NCBI GenBank assembly: GCA_016215085.1 | Contig: JACRMD010000106.1 | Location: forward strand, 8,516 to 19,950 | Source of the DNA: Solirubrobacterales bacterium | Lineage (GTDB): Bacteria; Actinomycetota; Thermoleophilia; Solirubrobacterales; Solirubrobacteraceae | Reading direction: 5' to 3' | Length of the DNA: 11,435 nt | Part shown: positions 1 to 6,053 of the stretch, one piece after another | Layout of the letters: every line of letters starts with the position of its first letter | Position numbering within the stretch: the stretch's first letter is position 1 | Translations under genes and position numbers: made by a program | Notes under the pieces: generated by a model | Databases searched by the model: none | The model's input: only the letters and a program-made list of their open reading frames with translations | Told to the model about the DNA's origin: nothing

Positions 1-1044
1 CACCGCCCAGCCGTCCTCGCCGCGCCAGGCGAGGACGTCGACGCCCTCGACCTGCTCCGCGGCCTCGACGACCCGCGGCACGAGCGCCGCCCGCCCCTCG
101 GGGAGCAACCCGTACACCATCGCCGCGCGCTGGTTGGGGCACAGCGCGATCTCGGCGTCCTCGAGCGCGGCGCCGCCCGGGCCGGCGACGTGCCAGTCGG
201 CGAACGCCTCGCGCAGCTCGCTGCGGCGCTCGACCGCGGCGTGCGAGTGGTCGGCGCACGCGATGACCGCGTGGGTGTCGAGGAACCGCTCGAGCCCCCC
301 GGCCGCCTCGGCCAGCCGCATGAGCTGCTGGTCGGCGATCGCGATCGACTCGGCCTGCGCGTGCGGGCCGTTCTTGTGGGAGTGCGTGTCGTTGTCGGGC
401 AGCGACAGCAGCAGGAAGTCGTACAGGTCGCGGGCTTCGAGCCAGGCGCCGACGCAGCCGGCGTGCTGGTCGCGCTGGCCGGGGAGGCCGAGCTGGCTGC
501 GGCAGCCGGTCTCGCGGCTGGCGAACAGGTCGGCGTAGAAGAGCTCGCGCGGGCCCATCACCGAGCGGCGCAGCAGCTGGGAGGCCAGCCGCACGAGCGC
601 GGTCTCCTTGGACACCTGGTGCTCGAAGCGGCCGCGGTAGACGAGGTAGGTCGTGCCGGCGGTGCGCACGCCGGCGTCGTCGAGCGCCTCGTAGACGGTG
701 TCGACGTCGCGCGCGAGGTGCTCGCCGTTGAGGTTGTAGACCGTGTCGGTGAGCTGCTTCTGGATGCCGAAGCGGCGCGCGGCGCGGAACGAGGACCCGT
801 ACTCGACGTAGCGGCGCTCGTCCCGGTGCCACCAGTTCATCGCCGCGATCCGGTGGCGGTCCTGCAGGACGCCCGTGGCGATCGCCGTCGCGCACACGGG
901 CGTGACCGAGGGGAACGCCGCGCACAGCTCGACCGCGGTGCCCCGCTCGCGCACGGCCGCGAGGAACGGCGCGTCGCCGCGCTCGATCGCCCGCTCGAGC
1001 ATCGAGGGCTTGCAGCCGTCGATGACGGCCAGGACGAGCTTCAC
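1..1044 (-). CDS. Alkaline phosphatase-superfamily phosphodiesterase (type I phosphodiesterase/nucleotide pyrophosphatase family), C-terminus missing
   Basis: The frame starts at GTG (1042-1044) and stays open for 348 codons to the left edge, so the C-terminus is outside the window. The N-terminus reads MKLVLAVIDG, with the metal-binding Asp at residue 9 directly after a hydrophobic strand. FPSVTPVCATAIATG (44-58) carries the probable Thr nucleophile (about T48). LPDNDTHSHKNG (215-226) and ACADHSHA (262-269) supply the Asp/His ligands of a two-metal site. The last expected His ligand should lie beyond the edge. This order of motifs is that of the type I phosphodiesterase/nucleotide pyrophosphatase branch, which hydrolyses phosphate mono- or diesters. 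The substrate cannot be read from the sequence. There is no signal peptide, so a cytoplasmic location is likely. The GTG overlaps the stop of the upstream DUF4126-like gene (GTGA), implying translational coupling with a membrane protein. Confidence 0.85.
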   Translation of the reverse strand, partial: MKLVLAVIDGCKPSMLERAIERGDAPFLAAVRERGTAVELCAAFPSVTPVCATAIATGVLQDRHRIAAMNWWHRDERRYVEYGSSFRAARRFGIQKQLTDTVYNLNGEHLARDVDTVYEALDDAGVRTAGTTYLVYRGRFEHQVSKETALVRLASQLLRRSVMGPRELFYADLFASRETGCRSQLGLPGQRDQHAGCVGAWLEARDLYDFLLLSLPDNDTHSHKNGPHAQAESIAIADQQLMRLAEAAGGLERFLDTHAVIACADHSHAAVERRSELREAFADWHVAGPGGAALEDAEIALCPNQRAAMVYGLLPEGRAALVPRVVEAAEQVEGVDVLAWRGEDGWAV

Positions 1045-1628
1045 CGCAGGATGCGCAGGCCCGCGTACTTCTGCTCGGACCGGCGGCGGCCGGCGAGCAG
1101 CAGGGCCACGAGGAAGCCGACGGCCACGATGGCCAGCGGCGGGAAGAGCACGCTGAGGCCCGCGACGACCAGGCCGGCGGCCTCGGCGTAGATCGGCAGC
1201 GCGGCGGCCGCGCCGGTCTCGTTCTGGCTCTGGAAGCGGGCCCGCACCCTCCCGATGATGCTCCGCGAGACGACGGTGGCCAGGTAGGCGAAGGCGGCCC
1301 CGAGGAGCAGCCCGTACCACCAGGTGTCGTGTCGGTCGTCCAGCGACCCGGCGAACAGCAGCGCGCCCAGGCCGATCCCGATGCCGCTGAGCGCCGCCTC
1401 CCCGTACGGCGTCTCCACCTGGCGGCGCAGGAAGATCGTCGCGACGAGGGCGACCACGAGGACCAGCAGGAACCACGGGCTCTCCAGGAAGGAGAACTCG
1501 GTCCCGTCGAAGTCGACGCCGAGGTCGCCGGCCGCCAGCGCGCCGACGAGGAGGGCGGGCAGGAAGGGGCGCAGGCCGGTCGCGGTCGAGACGCCGGCGC
1601 CCTGGAGGATGTCGAGGAGCAGCTTCAT
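1041..1628 (-). CDS. DUF4126-like integral membrane protein
   Basis: This is a 195-residue, strongly hydrophobic protein with about five or six membrane segments: roughly 12-34, 51-68, 79-97, 105-124 and a long hydrophobic region 146-180. The N-terminal stretch GAGVSTATGLRPFLPALLVG is the small-residue-rich, Arg-containing first segment that recalls the DUF4126 family. The family assignment is from memory and the biochemical function is unknown. The ATG at 1626-1628 is preceded by GGAG (1634-1637) with a 5-nt spacer, which supports this start. The C-terminus is short and basic (GRRRSEQKYAGLRILR), suggesting a cytoplasmic tail. Its TGA overlaps the GTG of the downstream phosphodiesterase by 4 bp, so the two form an operon transcribed away from the aminotransferase. 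The antisense frames across it are composition artefacts. Confidence 0.75.
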   Translation of the reverse strand: MKLLLDILQGAGVSTATGLRPFLPALLVGALAAGDLGVDFDGTEFSFLESPWFLLVLVVALVATIFLRRQVETPYGEAALSGIGIGLGALLFAGSLDDRHDTWWYGLLLGAAFAYLATVVSRSIIGRVRARFQSQNETGAAAALPIYAEAAGLVVAGLSVLFPPLAIVAVGFLVALLLAGRRRSEQKYAGLRILR

Positions 1629-1650
1629 GGGATCTCCGCTGGCCCTTCCC

Positions 1651-1681
1651 GCGCAGGCGCCTTTCTCAAGCGCGCAGGCGC
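1651..1681. promoter_or_regulatory. Pair of 10-bp direct repeats in a divergent promoter region (candidate operator)
   Basis: GCGCAGGCGC occurs at 1651-1660 and again, identically, at 1672-1681. The spacing is 21 bp, two helical turns, so both copies would face the same side of the DNA. Each copy is itself nearly palindromic (GCGC-AG-GCGC). They lie in the 77-bp gap between the divergent DUF4126-like and aminotransferase genes, just upstream of the candidate -10 box for the latter. A dimeric regulator binding both is a reasonable inference. In DNA this GC-rich, chance similarity is possible. Confidence 0.4.
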
Positions 1682-1688
1682 GGTCCGG

Positions 1689-1694
1689 TAGCGT
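1689..1694 (+). promoter_or_regulatory. Candidate -10 box for the aminotransferase-ddl operon
   Basis: TAGCGT fits the actinobacterial TANNNT -10 pattern and ends 11 nt before the ATG at 1706, which would give a leader of only a few bases. No recognisable -35 box is seen at the usual distance. There is also no good Shine-Dalgarno before the ATG, which agrees with a very short or absent leader. Confidence 0.4.
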
Positions 1695-1705
1695 GACGCC
1701 GGATC

Positions 1706-3130
1706 ATGACGGACGACAGGTCCCAGCGTCCGGGCGGCGAACGTCGCCCCATGACCCGCCGCACGCCGCGGCCCGCCGCCCGCGACCTCGAGCGCTACGC
1801 GGGCCTGTTCGCCAGCCGCACGAGCGTCATGAAGTCCTCGGCGATGCGCGACCTGATGGCGCTCACCGAGCGCCCGGACGTCATCTCGCTGGCCGGCGGC
1901 ATGCCCGACACGTCGACGTTCCCGGCCGAGAGCTTCGCCTCGATCATGGTCAAGGTCGCCGTCGACAACTGCGCGGCCGCGCTGCAGTACGGGCCGACCG
2001 AGGGCCTGGGCATCGCCAAGGACGTCATCGCCCAGGTGATGGAGGCCGAGGGCACGCTCGTCGACCCCGACGACGTGCTCGTCACCACCGGCGGCCAGCA
2101 GGTCATCGACCTCGTCTGCCGCACGCTGGTCGACCCGGGCGACGTCGTGGTCGCCGAGGCGCCGACCTACCCGGGCGCCGTGCCGTGCTTCTCCGTCTAC
2201 CAGGCCGACGTGGTGCAGGTCGCCATGGACGAGGACGGGATGCGGATCGACGAGCTCGAGGAGACGCTCGACCGCCTCGAGCGCGAGGGCCGGCGCCCGA
2301 AGTTCATCTACACCATCCCGAACTTCCAGAACCCGGCCGGCGTGACGATGTCGCTGCCGCGGCGGCAGCGCCTCGTCGAGGTGGCCAAGGAGCGCGAGCT
2401 GCTCGTGCTCGAGGACAACCCCTACGGGCTGCTGCGCTACGAGGGCGAGCCGCTGCCGACACTGTACTCGCTCGACGGCGGCGAGTTCGTCATCTACCTC
2501 GGCACGTTCTCCAAGATCCTCTCGGCCGGCATCCGCCTCGGCTGGGCGGTGGCGCCGAACCCGGTGCTGCAGAAGATGAACCTCGGCAAGCAGGCCGCCG
2601 ACCTCTGCTCGTCCTCGCTGACCCAGCACTTCGTCAGCGCGTACTTCGGCGAGGGGCGCTGGGAGCCGTACCTGCAGTCGCTGCGCGAGCTCTACCGCCG
2701 CCGGCGCGACACGATGCTCGACGCGCTGGCCGAGCACTTCCCGCCCGAGGCCACGTGGACGCGTCCCCAGGGCGGCCTGTTCATCTGGGCCACGCTGCCC
2801 GACTACCTCGACACCACCGACCTGCTGGCGCGCGCGCTCACGCGCAACGTCGCCTTCGTCCCCGGCCGCGGCGCGTTCCTCGACGGCCGCGGCGCCGCCT
2901 CCATGCGCCTGAACTTCTCGGGCGTGACCGAGGACGAGATCCGCGAGGGCGCGCGGCGCATCGGCGAGGTCATCGCCGAGCAGGTCGAGCTGTTCGGCAC
3001 GCTCACCGGCCACCGCAAGCCGGAGCCGGCCGCCGCCGAGCCCGGGACGGTCGACCCCGAGCTCGCCGACGTGCTGCACCTCCCGCGCCCGGGCGAGCGC
3101 GAGGCGCGCCGCTCGGACGGCGCCCGGTGA
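1706..3130 (+). CDS. PLP-dependent aminotransferase, class I/II (2-aminoadipate/MocR-type catalytic domain)
   Basis: This is a 474-residue fold-type I aminotransferase without the N-terminal GntR helix-turn-helix of MocR regulators. Visible landmarks are SLAGGMPDTSTFP (61-73), LQYGPTEGLG (93-102), the cofactor loop TTGGQQ (127-132), IPNFQNPAGVTMS (204-216) with N209, LEDNPYG (235-241) with D237 and Y240 that hold the pyridine ring, TFSKILSAGIRLGW (267-280) with the Schiff-base lysine K270, and MRLNFSG (400-406) with the carboxylate-binding R401. The closest known groups are 2-aminoadipate and branched/aromatic amino acid aminotransferases. The amino donor cannot be fixed from sequence. A Pro/Glu/Arg-rich tail of about 40 residues follows the catalytic fold. 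The start could instead be M16 (ATG at 1751), but the upstream ATG has the better promoter context. It overlaps the ligase gene by GTGA. Confidence 0.88.
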   Translation: MTDDRSQRPGGERRPMTRRTPRPAARDLERYAGLFASRTSVMKSSAMRDLMALTERPDVISLAGGMPDTSTFPAESFASIMVKVAVDNCAAALQYGPTEGLGIAKDVIAQVMEAEGTLVDPDDVLVTTGGQQVIDLVCRTLVDPGDVVVAEAPTYPGAVPCFSVYQADVVQVAMDEDGMRIDELEETLDRLEREGRRPKFIYTIPNFQNPAGVTMSLPRRQRLVEVAKERELLVLEDNPYGLLRYEGEPLPTLYSLDGGEFVIYLGTFSKILSAGIRLGWAVAPNPVLQKMNLGKQAADLCSSSLTQHFVSAYFGEGRWEPYLQSLRELYRRRRDTMLDALAEHFPPEATWTRPQGGLFIWATLPDYLDTTDLLARALTRNVAFVPGRGAFLDGRGAASMRLNFSGVTEDEIREGARRIGEVIAEQVELFGTLTGHRKPEPAAAEPGTVDPELADVLHLPRPGEREARRSDGAR

Positions 3131-4059
3131 GCACGGTCGCGGTCCTCAAGGGCGGGCGCTCGCTCGAGCGCCAGGTCTCGCTGGTCTCCGGCGCCCGCGT
3201 CGAGGACGCGCTCGAGCGCCTCGGCCACGACGTCGAGGGCATCGACGTCGGCCCCGACCTCGTCCAGCGCCTGCGCGTGCTGCGCCCCGACGTCTGCTTC
3301 GTCGCGCTGCACGGCCGCGACGGCGAGGACGGCACGGTGCAGGAGCTGCTGGAGATCCTCGGCATCCCGTACACCGGCTCGGGCGTCTCGTCGTGCATCC
3401 GCTGCGCCGACAAGGTGCTGGCCAAGCACCAGATGCTCGACGCGGGCATCCCCACGCCGCCGTTCTTCGCCTTCACCGAGACGGCGTTCAAGCAGCTCGG
3501 CGCGGCCGACGCGCTGGCCGAGATCGAGCAGCGCCTGGAGTTCCCGATCGTCGTCAAGCCGGCCGACCAGGGCAGCGCGCTGGGCATCAAGGTCGCGCAG
3601 GACGCCGCCGCCATCCCCGCCGCGCTCGTGGCCGCGTTCTCCTACAGCGCCAAGGTCCTGCTCGAGCGCCACGTCGACGGCCGCGACCTCGCGGTCTCCG
3701 TGCTCGACGGCGAGGCGCTGCCGGTCGTCGAGGCCGTCCCCGAGCAGGCCGGGCTCTACGACTTCGAGGCGCGGTACACGATCGGGCGCACGCACTTCGT
3801 CTGCCCCGCCGACCTGCCGCCGCAGACGACGGCGCGCGCCCAGGAGCTGGCGGTCCAGGTCCACGAGCTGCTCGGCTGCCGCGACGTCTCGCGGGTCGAC
3901 CTGCTGTGCGACGGCGACGGCGCCCTGCACGTGCTGGAGGCCAACGTCGTGCCCGGCCTCACCGAGACCTCGCTGCTGCCGCAGGCCGCCGACGCGGCCG
4001 GCATCGGCTTCGACGAGCTGATCGGCCGGCTCGTCGAGCGGGCGCTGCGGCGCGCCTGA
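3127..4059 (+). CDS. ddl: D-alanine--D-alanine ligase
   Basis: This 310-residue ATP-grasp protein has the length of the DdlB class. It would join two D-Ala with ATP for the peptidoglycan stem peptide in the cytoplasm. The N-terminal substrate domain has SLERQVSLVSG (12-22, with E14) and ALHGRDGEDGT (60-70). The ATP-grasp part has K96, K144 in VVKPADQGSALGI, YDFEARY (211-217), RVDLL (256-260), LEANVVPGLTETSLLP (270-285) with E271 and N273 as Mg ligands, and S282. The Tyr equivalent to E. coli DdlB Y216 (Y217 here) is kept, which favours dipeptide over D-Ala-D-Lac depsipeptide synthesis. The Glu-Gly-Ser-Ser loop typical of the family reads Gln-Gly-Ser-Ala (148-151), a mild divergence. The GTG start overlaps the aminotransferase stop (GTGA), so translation is coupled. 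Whether this is the housekeeping copy or a second one is unknown. Confidence 0.9.
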   Translation: MSTVAVLKGGRSLERQVSLVSGARVEDALERLGHDVEGIDVGPDLVQRLRVLRPDVCFVALHGRDGEDGTVQELLEILGIPYTGSGVSSCIRCADKVLAKHQMLDAGIPTPPFFAFTETAFKQLGAADALAEIEQRLEFPIVVKPADQGSALGIKVAQDAAAIPAALVAAFSYSAKVLLERHVDGRDLAVSVLDGEALPVVEAVPEQAGLYDFEARYTIGRTHFVCPADLPPQTTARAQELAVQVHELLGCRDVSRVDLLCDGDGALHVLEANVVPGLTETSLLPQAADAAGIGFDELIGRLVERALRRA

Positions 4060-4096
4060 TCGTCCAGATCCCTGCGGATCCGTACCCGGGCACCGA

Positions 4097-4102
4097 TACG
4101 GT
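4097..4102 (+). promoter_or_regulatory. Candidate -10 box for a leaderless TolB-like gene
   Basis: TACGGT matches TANNNT and is followed by 7 nt and then the GTG start at 4110, so transcription would begin at or next to the start codon. No Shine-Dalgarno is seen before the GTG, consistent with leaderless translation. No clear -35 box is visible. It sits in the 50-bp gap after ddl, suggesting the downstream gene has its own transcript. Confidence 0.45.
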
Positions 4103-4109
4103 CCGCGCC

Positions 4110-5492
4110 GTGCTCGTCCTCCGCGCCGTGACCGCCCTCGTCCTCGCCGCGGCGCTCGCGCCCGCGGCCCACGCCGCCTCGGTGGCCTACGTCGACGGCA
4201 ACGAGGTCTGGGTCGCGGCGCTCGACGGGACCCAGAAGGCGCGGCTCAGCGACGGCGAGGGCGACTGGCGCGCGGTGACGGCCGCGGACAACGGGCGCGT
4301 CCTCGGCGTCCGGCTGGAGGCCGGCAAGATCGCCCAGCTCTCGCGGATGCAGCTGTGGGAGAAGGACGGCACGGTCCTCAGCCAGGGCCCGCTGCCGTAC
4401 AAGAACCGCGCGTGGAGCTCGTACGCCGCGCCGCTGAGCCCGGACCTCAGCGCCGACGGCGTCTTCCTCGCGTACGGCTACTCGGGCTACACCGGGATCG
4501 TCCCGAGCGCGACCTTCTACCGCGGCCACAACGTCGTCCTGGCCGACACCAAGACGCTGGTCGAGCCGATCGGCCAGGAGGGCTACGAGTGGCCGACGAT
4601 GGTCGGCCGGCGCGTGGTCGCGGCCTCCGGCAGCGCGGTCATGGCGCAGGCGCCCGGCGGCGAGCCGTTCGGCACGACGTGGAACCCGCTGCTCGACGCC
4701 GGGCCCACGGGGCTGGACCTCCAGCGCACCGACGTCGCGGCCAACGGGTCGATGCTCGCGCTCGAGCTCGTGCCCTCGGGCTCGGGGCCCGGGAGGATCG
4801 GGCTGATCGCGGCGCAGGGCATCGACGCGCCGGTCGCCTTTCCGGCGGCCGTCGACTGCTACCTGCCGGCGGCCGGCAACGCGACCGACCCGTCGCTGTC
4901 CCAGGACGGGAAGTGGGTCGCCTGGAAGGACGACGAGGGCGTCAAGGTCGCCGGCACGCCCACCACCGCGGCGGACCCGTGCGTGCTCGCCTCGCCGCCC
5001 GTGCTCGTCTCGGCCACCGGGAAGTCGCCGTCGATCGGGGGCTCGGACGTGGCGACGCTGCGCCCGCCGGCGCCGGCCCCCGCGGCGCCCGGCGGTGGCG
5101 GCGGTGGCGGTGGCGGCACGACGACCGGTCCCGCGCCCGCCGCAACGCCGGTCACCCCGGCGCCCGCAGCGCCTCCCGTTCTCGCCCTCACGCTGCCGGC
5201 GCGGCTGTCCGCCGCGGGGCTCGCCCGCGGCGTGACGGTGAGCGTCCGGGCGCCCGCGGCCGGGCTCGTCAAGGTCGTCGCGACCGTGCCCGCCAGGCGG
5301 CTGGGCCGCCGCGGAGCGCCGGTGCGCGTGGCGTCCGGCTCGGCGCGCGCCACGGGCGCGGGCCCGCTGCGGGTCAAGCTCCGGCTGACGGCCGCGGCGC
5401 GCAAGCGCGCGAAGCGGCTCAAGGGCGCGCGGCTGACGCTGCGCGTGACGCAGGGCGCGCGGACGGCCACGAAGGCCGTCACGCTCCGCTAG
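4110..5492 (+). CDS. Secreted TolB/WD40-like beta-propeller protein with poly-Gly linker and basic C-terminal domain
   Basis: From the GTG at 4110 the product is 460 residues and opens with a Sec-type signal peptide (MLVLRAVTALVLAAALAPAA, cleavage likely after AHA at about 22). The open frame continues further upstream through ddl, but that part is out of frame with ddl and has no signal. Residues 23-310 contain repeated strand patterns such as VAYVDGNEVWVAALDG, LSPDLSADGVFLAYG and DPSLSQDGKWVAWKD, typical of TolB-like propeller blades. A Pro/Ala-rich segment with nine consecutive Gly (328-336) follows. The C-terminal 120 residues are Ala/Arg/Lys-rich, resembling a small beta-sandwich seen in exported Thermoleophilia proteins (from memory). 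Two Cys (in DCYLP and DPCVL) could form a disulfide. The role is unknown; an extracellular binding or scaffold function is inferred. It ends in a palindrome shared with the convergent bfn gene. Confidence 0.75.
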   Translation: MLVLRAVTALVLAAALAPAAHAASVAYVDGNEVWVAALDGTQKARLSDGEGDWRAVTAADNGRVLGVRLEAGKIAQLSRMQLWEKDGTVLSQGPLPYKNRAWSSYAAPLSPDLSADGVFLAYGYSGYTGIVPSATFYRGHNVVLADTKTLVEPIGQEGYEWPTMVGRRVVAASGSAVMAQAPGGEPFGTTWNPLLDAGPTGLDLQRTDVAANGSMLALELVPSGSGPGRIGLIAAQGIDAPVAFPAAVDCYLPAAGNATDPSLSQDGKWVAWKDDEGVKVAGTPTTAADPCVLASPPVLVSATGKSPSIGGSDVATLRPPAPAPAAPGGGGGGGGGTTTGPAPAATPVTPAPAAPPVLALTLPARLSAAGLARGVTVSVRAPAAGLVKVVATVPARRLGRRGAPVRVASGSARATGAGPLRVKLRLTAAARKRAKRLKGARLTLRVTQGARTATKAVTLR

Positions 5493-5506
5493 GCCCTGGG
5501 CCTAGC
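5488..5506. terminator. 19-bp palindrome holding both convergent stop codons, possible bidirectional terminator
   Basis: GCTAGGCCC-T-GGGCCTAGC is a perfect inverted repeat with 9-bp arms around a single central T. The plus-strand stop TAG (5490-5492) is in the left arm and the minus-strand stop TAG (5502-5504 on the reverse strand) is in the right arm. The transcript of either gene would carry the same GC-rich hairpin at its end. There is no U-tract, so intrinsic termination is uncertain. Confidence 0.5.
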
Positions 5507-5990
5507 CCTCGGAGGCGAAGTCCTCCGGCGTGACCTGGTCCAGGAACTCCTTGAAGCGGTCCACGACCTCCTCGGTGTCCTCGACCTCGTGCTCGAACTC
5601 GATCGTCGACTCGGCGATGACCTCCTCGGCCGCGAAGATCGGCGCCCCGGAGCGCACGGCGATGGCCAGCGCGTCGCTGGGGCGCGAGTCGATCTCGACG
5701 TCGCGGCCGTTGACCTGGAGCGTCACCGAGGCGAAGAACGTGTTGTCGCGCAGCTCGGTGACCGCCACCTGGGTGCACTTGACCTCGAGCTCGCCCAGCA
5801 TGTCGCACAGCAGGTCGTGCGTCATCGGACGCGGGGTCGTGGCGCCCTGCAGCTTCATCAGGATCGCGGCAGCCTCGGGGTGGCCGATCCAGATCGGGAG
5901 GAACTTGTTGCTGTCGACGGTCTTCAGCAGCACGATCGGCTGCTTGCCGACCATGTCGAAGCTGACGCCGTAGATGACCATCTCCTGCAC
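5502..5990 (-). CDS. Bifunctional nuclease family protein (DUF151/BFN)
   Basis: From GTG the product is 162 residues, the usual size of a one-domain DUF151 protein. The core motifs are LPIWIGHPEAAAI (31-43), RPMTHDLL (54-61) and the conserved DSRPSDALAIAVR (101-113). Characterised members (plant BFN1, Thermotoga TM0160 structure) are linked to DNase/RNase activity, but the bacterial role is poorly defined. A glutamate-rich tail (130-162) follows the core. I chose the GTG at 5988-5990 because GGAGGAG (5999-6005) lies 8 nt upstream. The nearby ATG at 5979-5981, which would give 159 residues, has its purine run directly adjacent and so is poorly placed. A TATACT -10 box is at 6020-6025. It converges on the TolB-like gene and is divergent from the histidine kinase. 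Confidence 0.88.
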   Translation of the reverse strand: MQEMVIYGVSFDMVGKQPIVLLKTVDSNKFLPIWIGHPEAAAILMKLQGATTPRPMTHDLLCDMLGELEVKCTQVAVTELRDNTFFASVTLQVNGRDVEIDSRPSDALAIAVRSGAPIFAAEEVIAESTIEFEHEVEDTEEVVDRFKEFLDQVTPEDFASEG

Positions 5991-6019
5991 AGGGGGTGCT
6001 CCTCCGTGGGGGTTCCGCC

Positions 6020-6025
6020 AGTATA
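6020..6025 (-). promoter_or_regulatory. Candidate -10 box (TATACT) for the bifunctional nuclease gene
   Basis: On the minus strand this reads TATACT, close to the sigma-70 consensus and one of the few AT-rich spots in the window. It lies 30 nt before the GTG start, leaving a short leader that includes the GGAGGAG ribosome site. No good -35 box is seen at 16-18 bp. The opposite strand reads TATAGG (6022-6027), which could serve the kinase gene starting at 6054, so two divergent promoters may overlap here. Confidence 0.5.
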
Positions 6026-6053
6026 GGCACGCCCTCCGGGGCATCCCGAACCC

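Noticed and set aside
190..1191. Long plus-strand open frame over the phosphodiesterase and the end of the DUF4126-like gene
   Set aside because: The product is Arg/Ala/Val-rich low-complexity sequence with no family motifs. The minus strand carries clear catalytic motifs here, and such antisense frames are expected at this GC content.
1664..1669. TTGAGA on the minus strand as a -35 box for the DUF4126-like gene
   Set aside because: No -10-like sequence lies 16-18 bp downstream of it, so I do not call a promoter.
1324..4059. 911-codon plus-strand frame ending in the ligase
   Set aside because: Its first 600 codons are antisense to the DUF4126-like gene and out of frame with the aminotransferase, with Arg-Pro-rich nonsense. 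Only the part from the GTG at 3127 is the real ligase.
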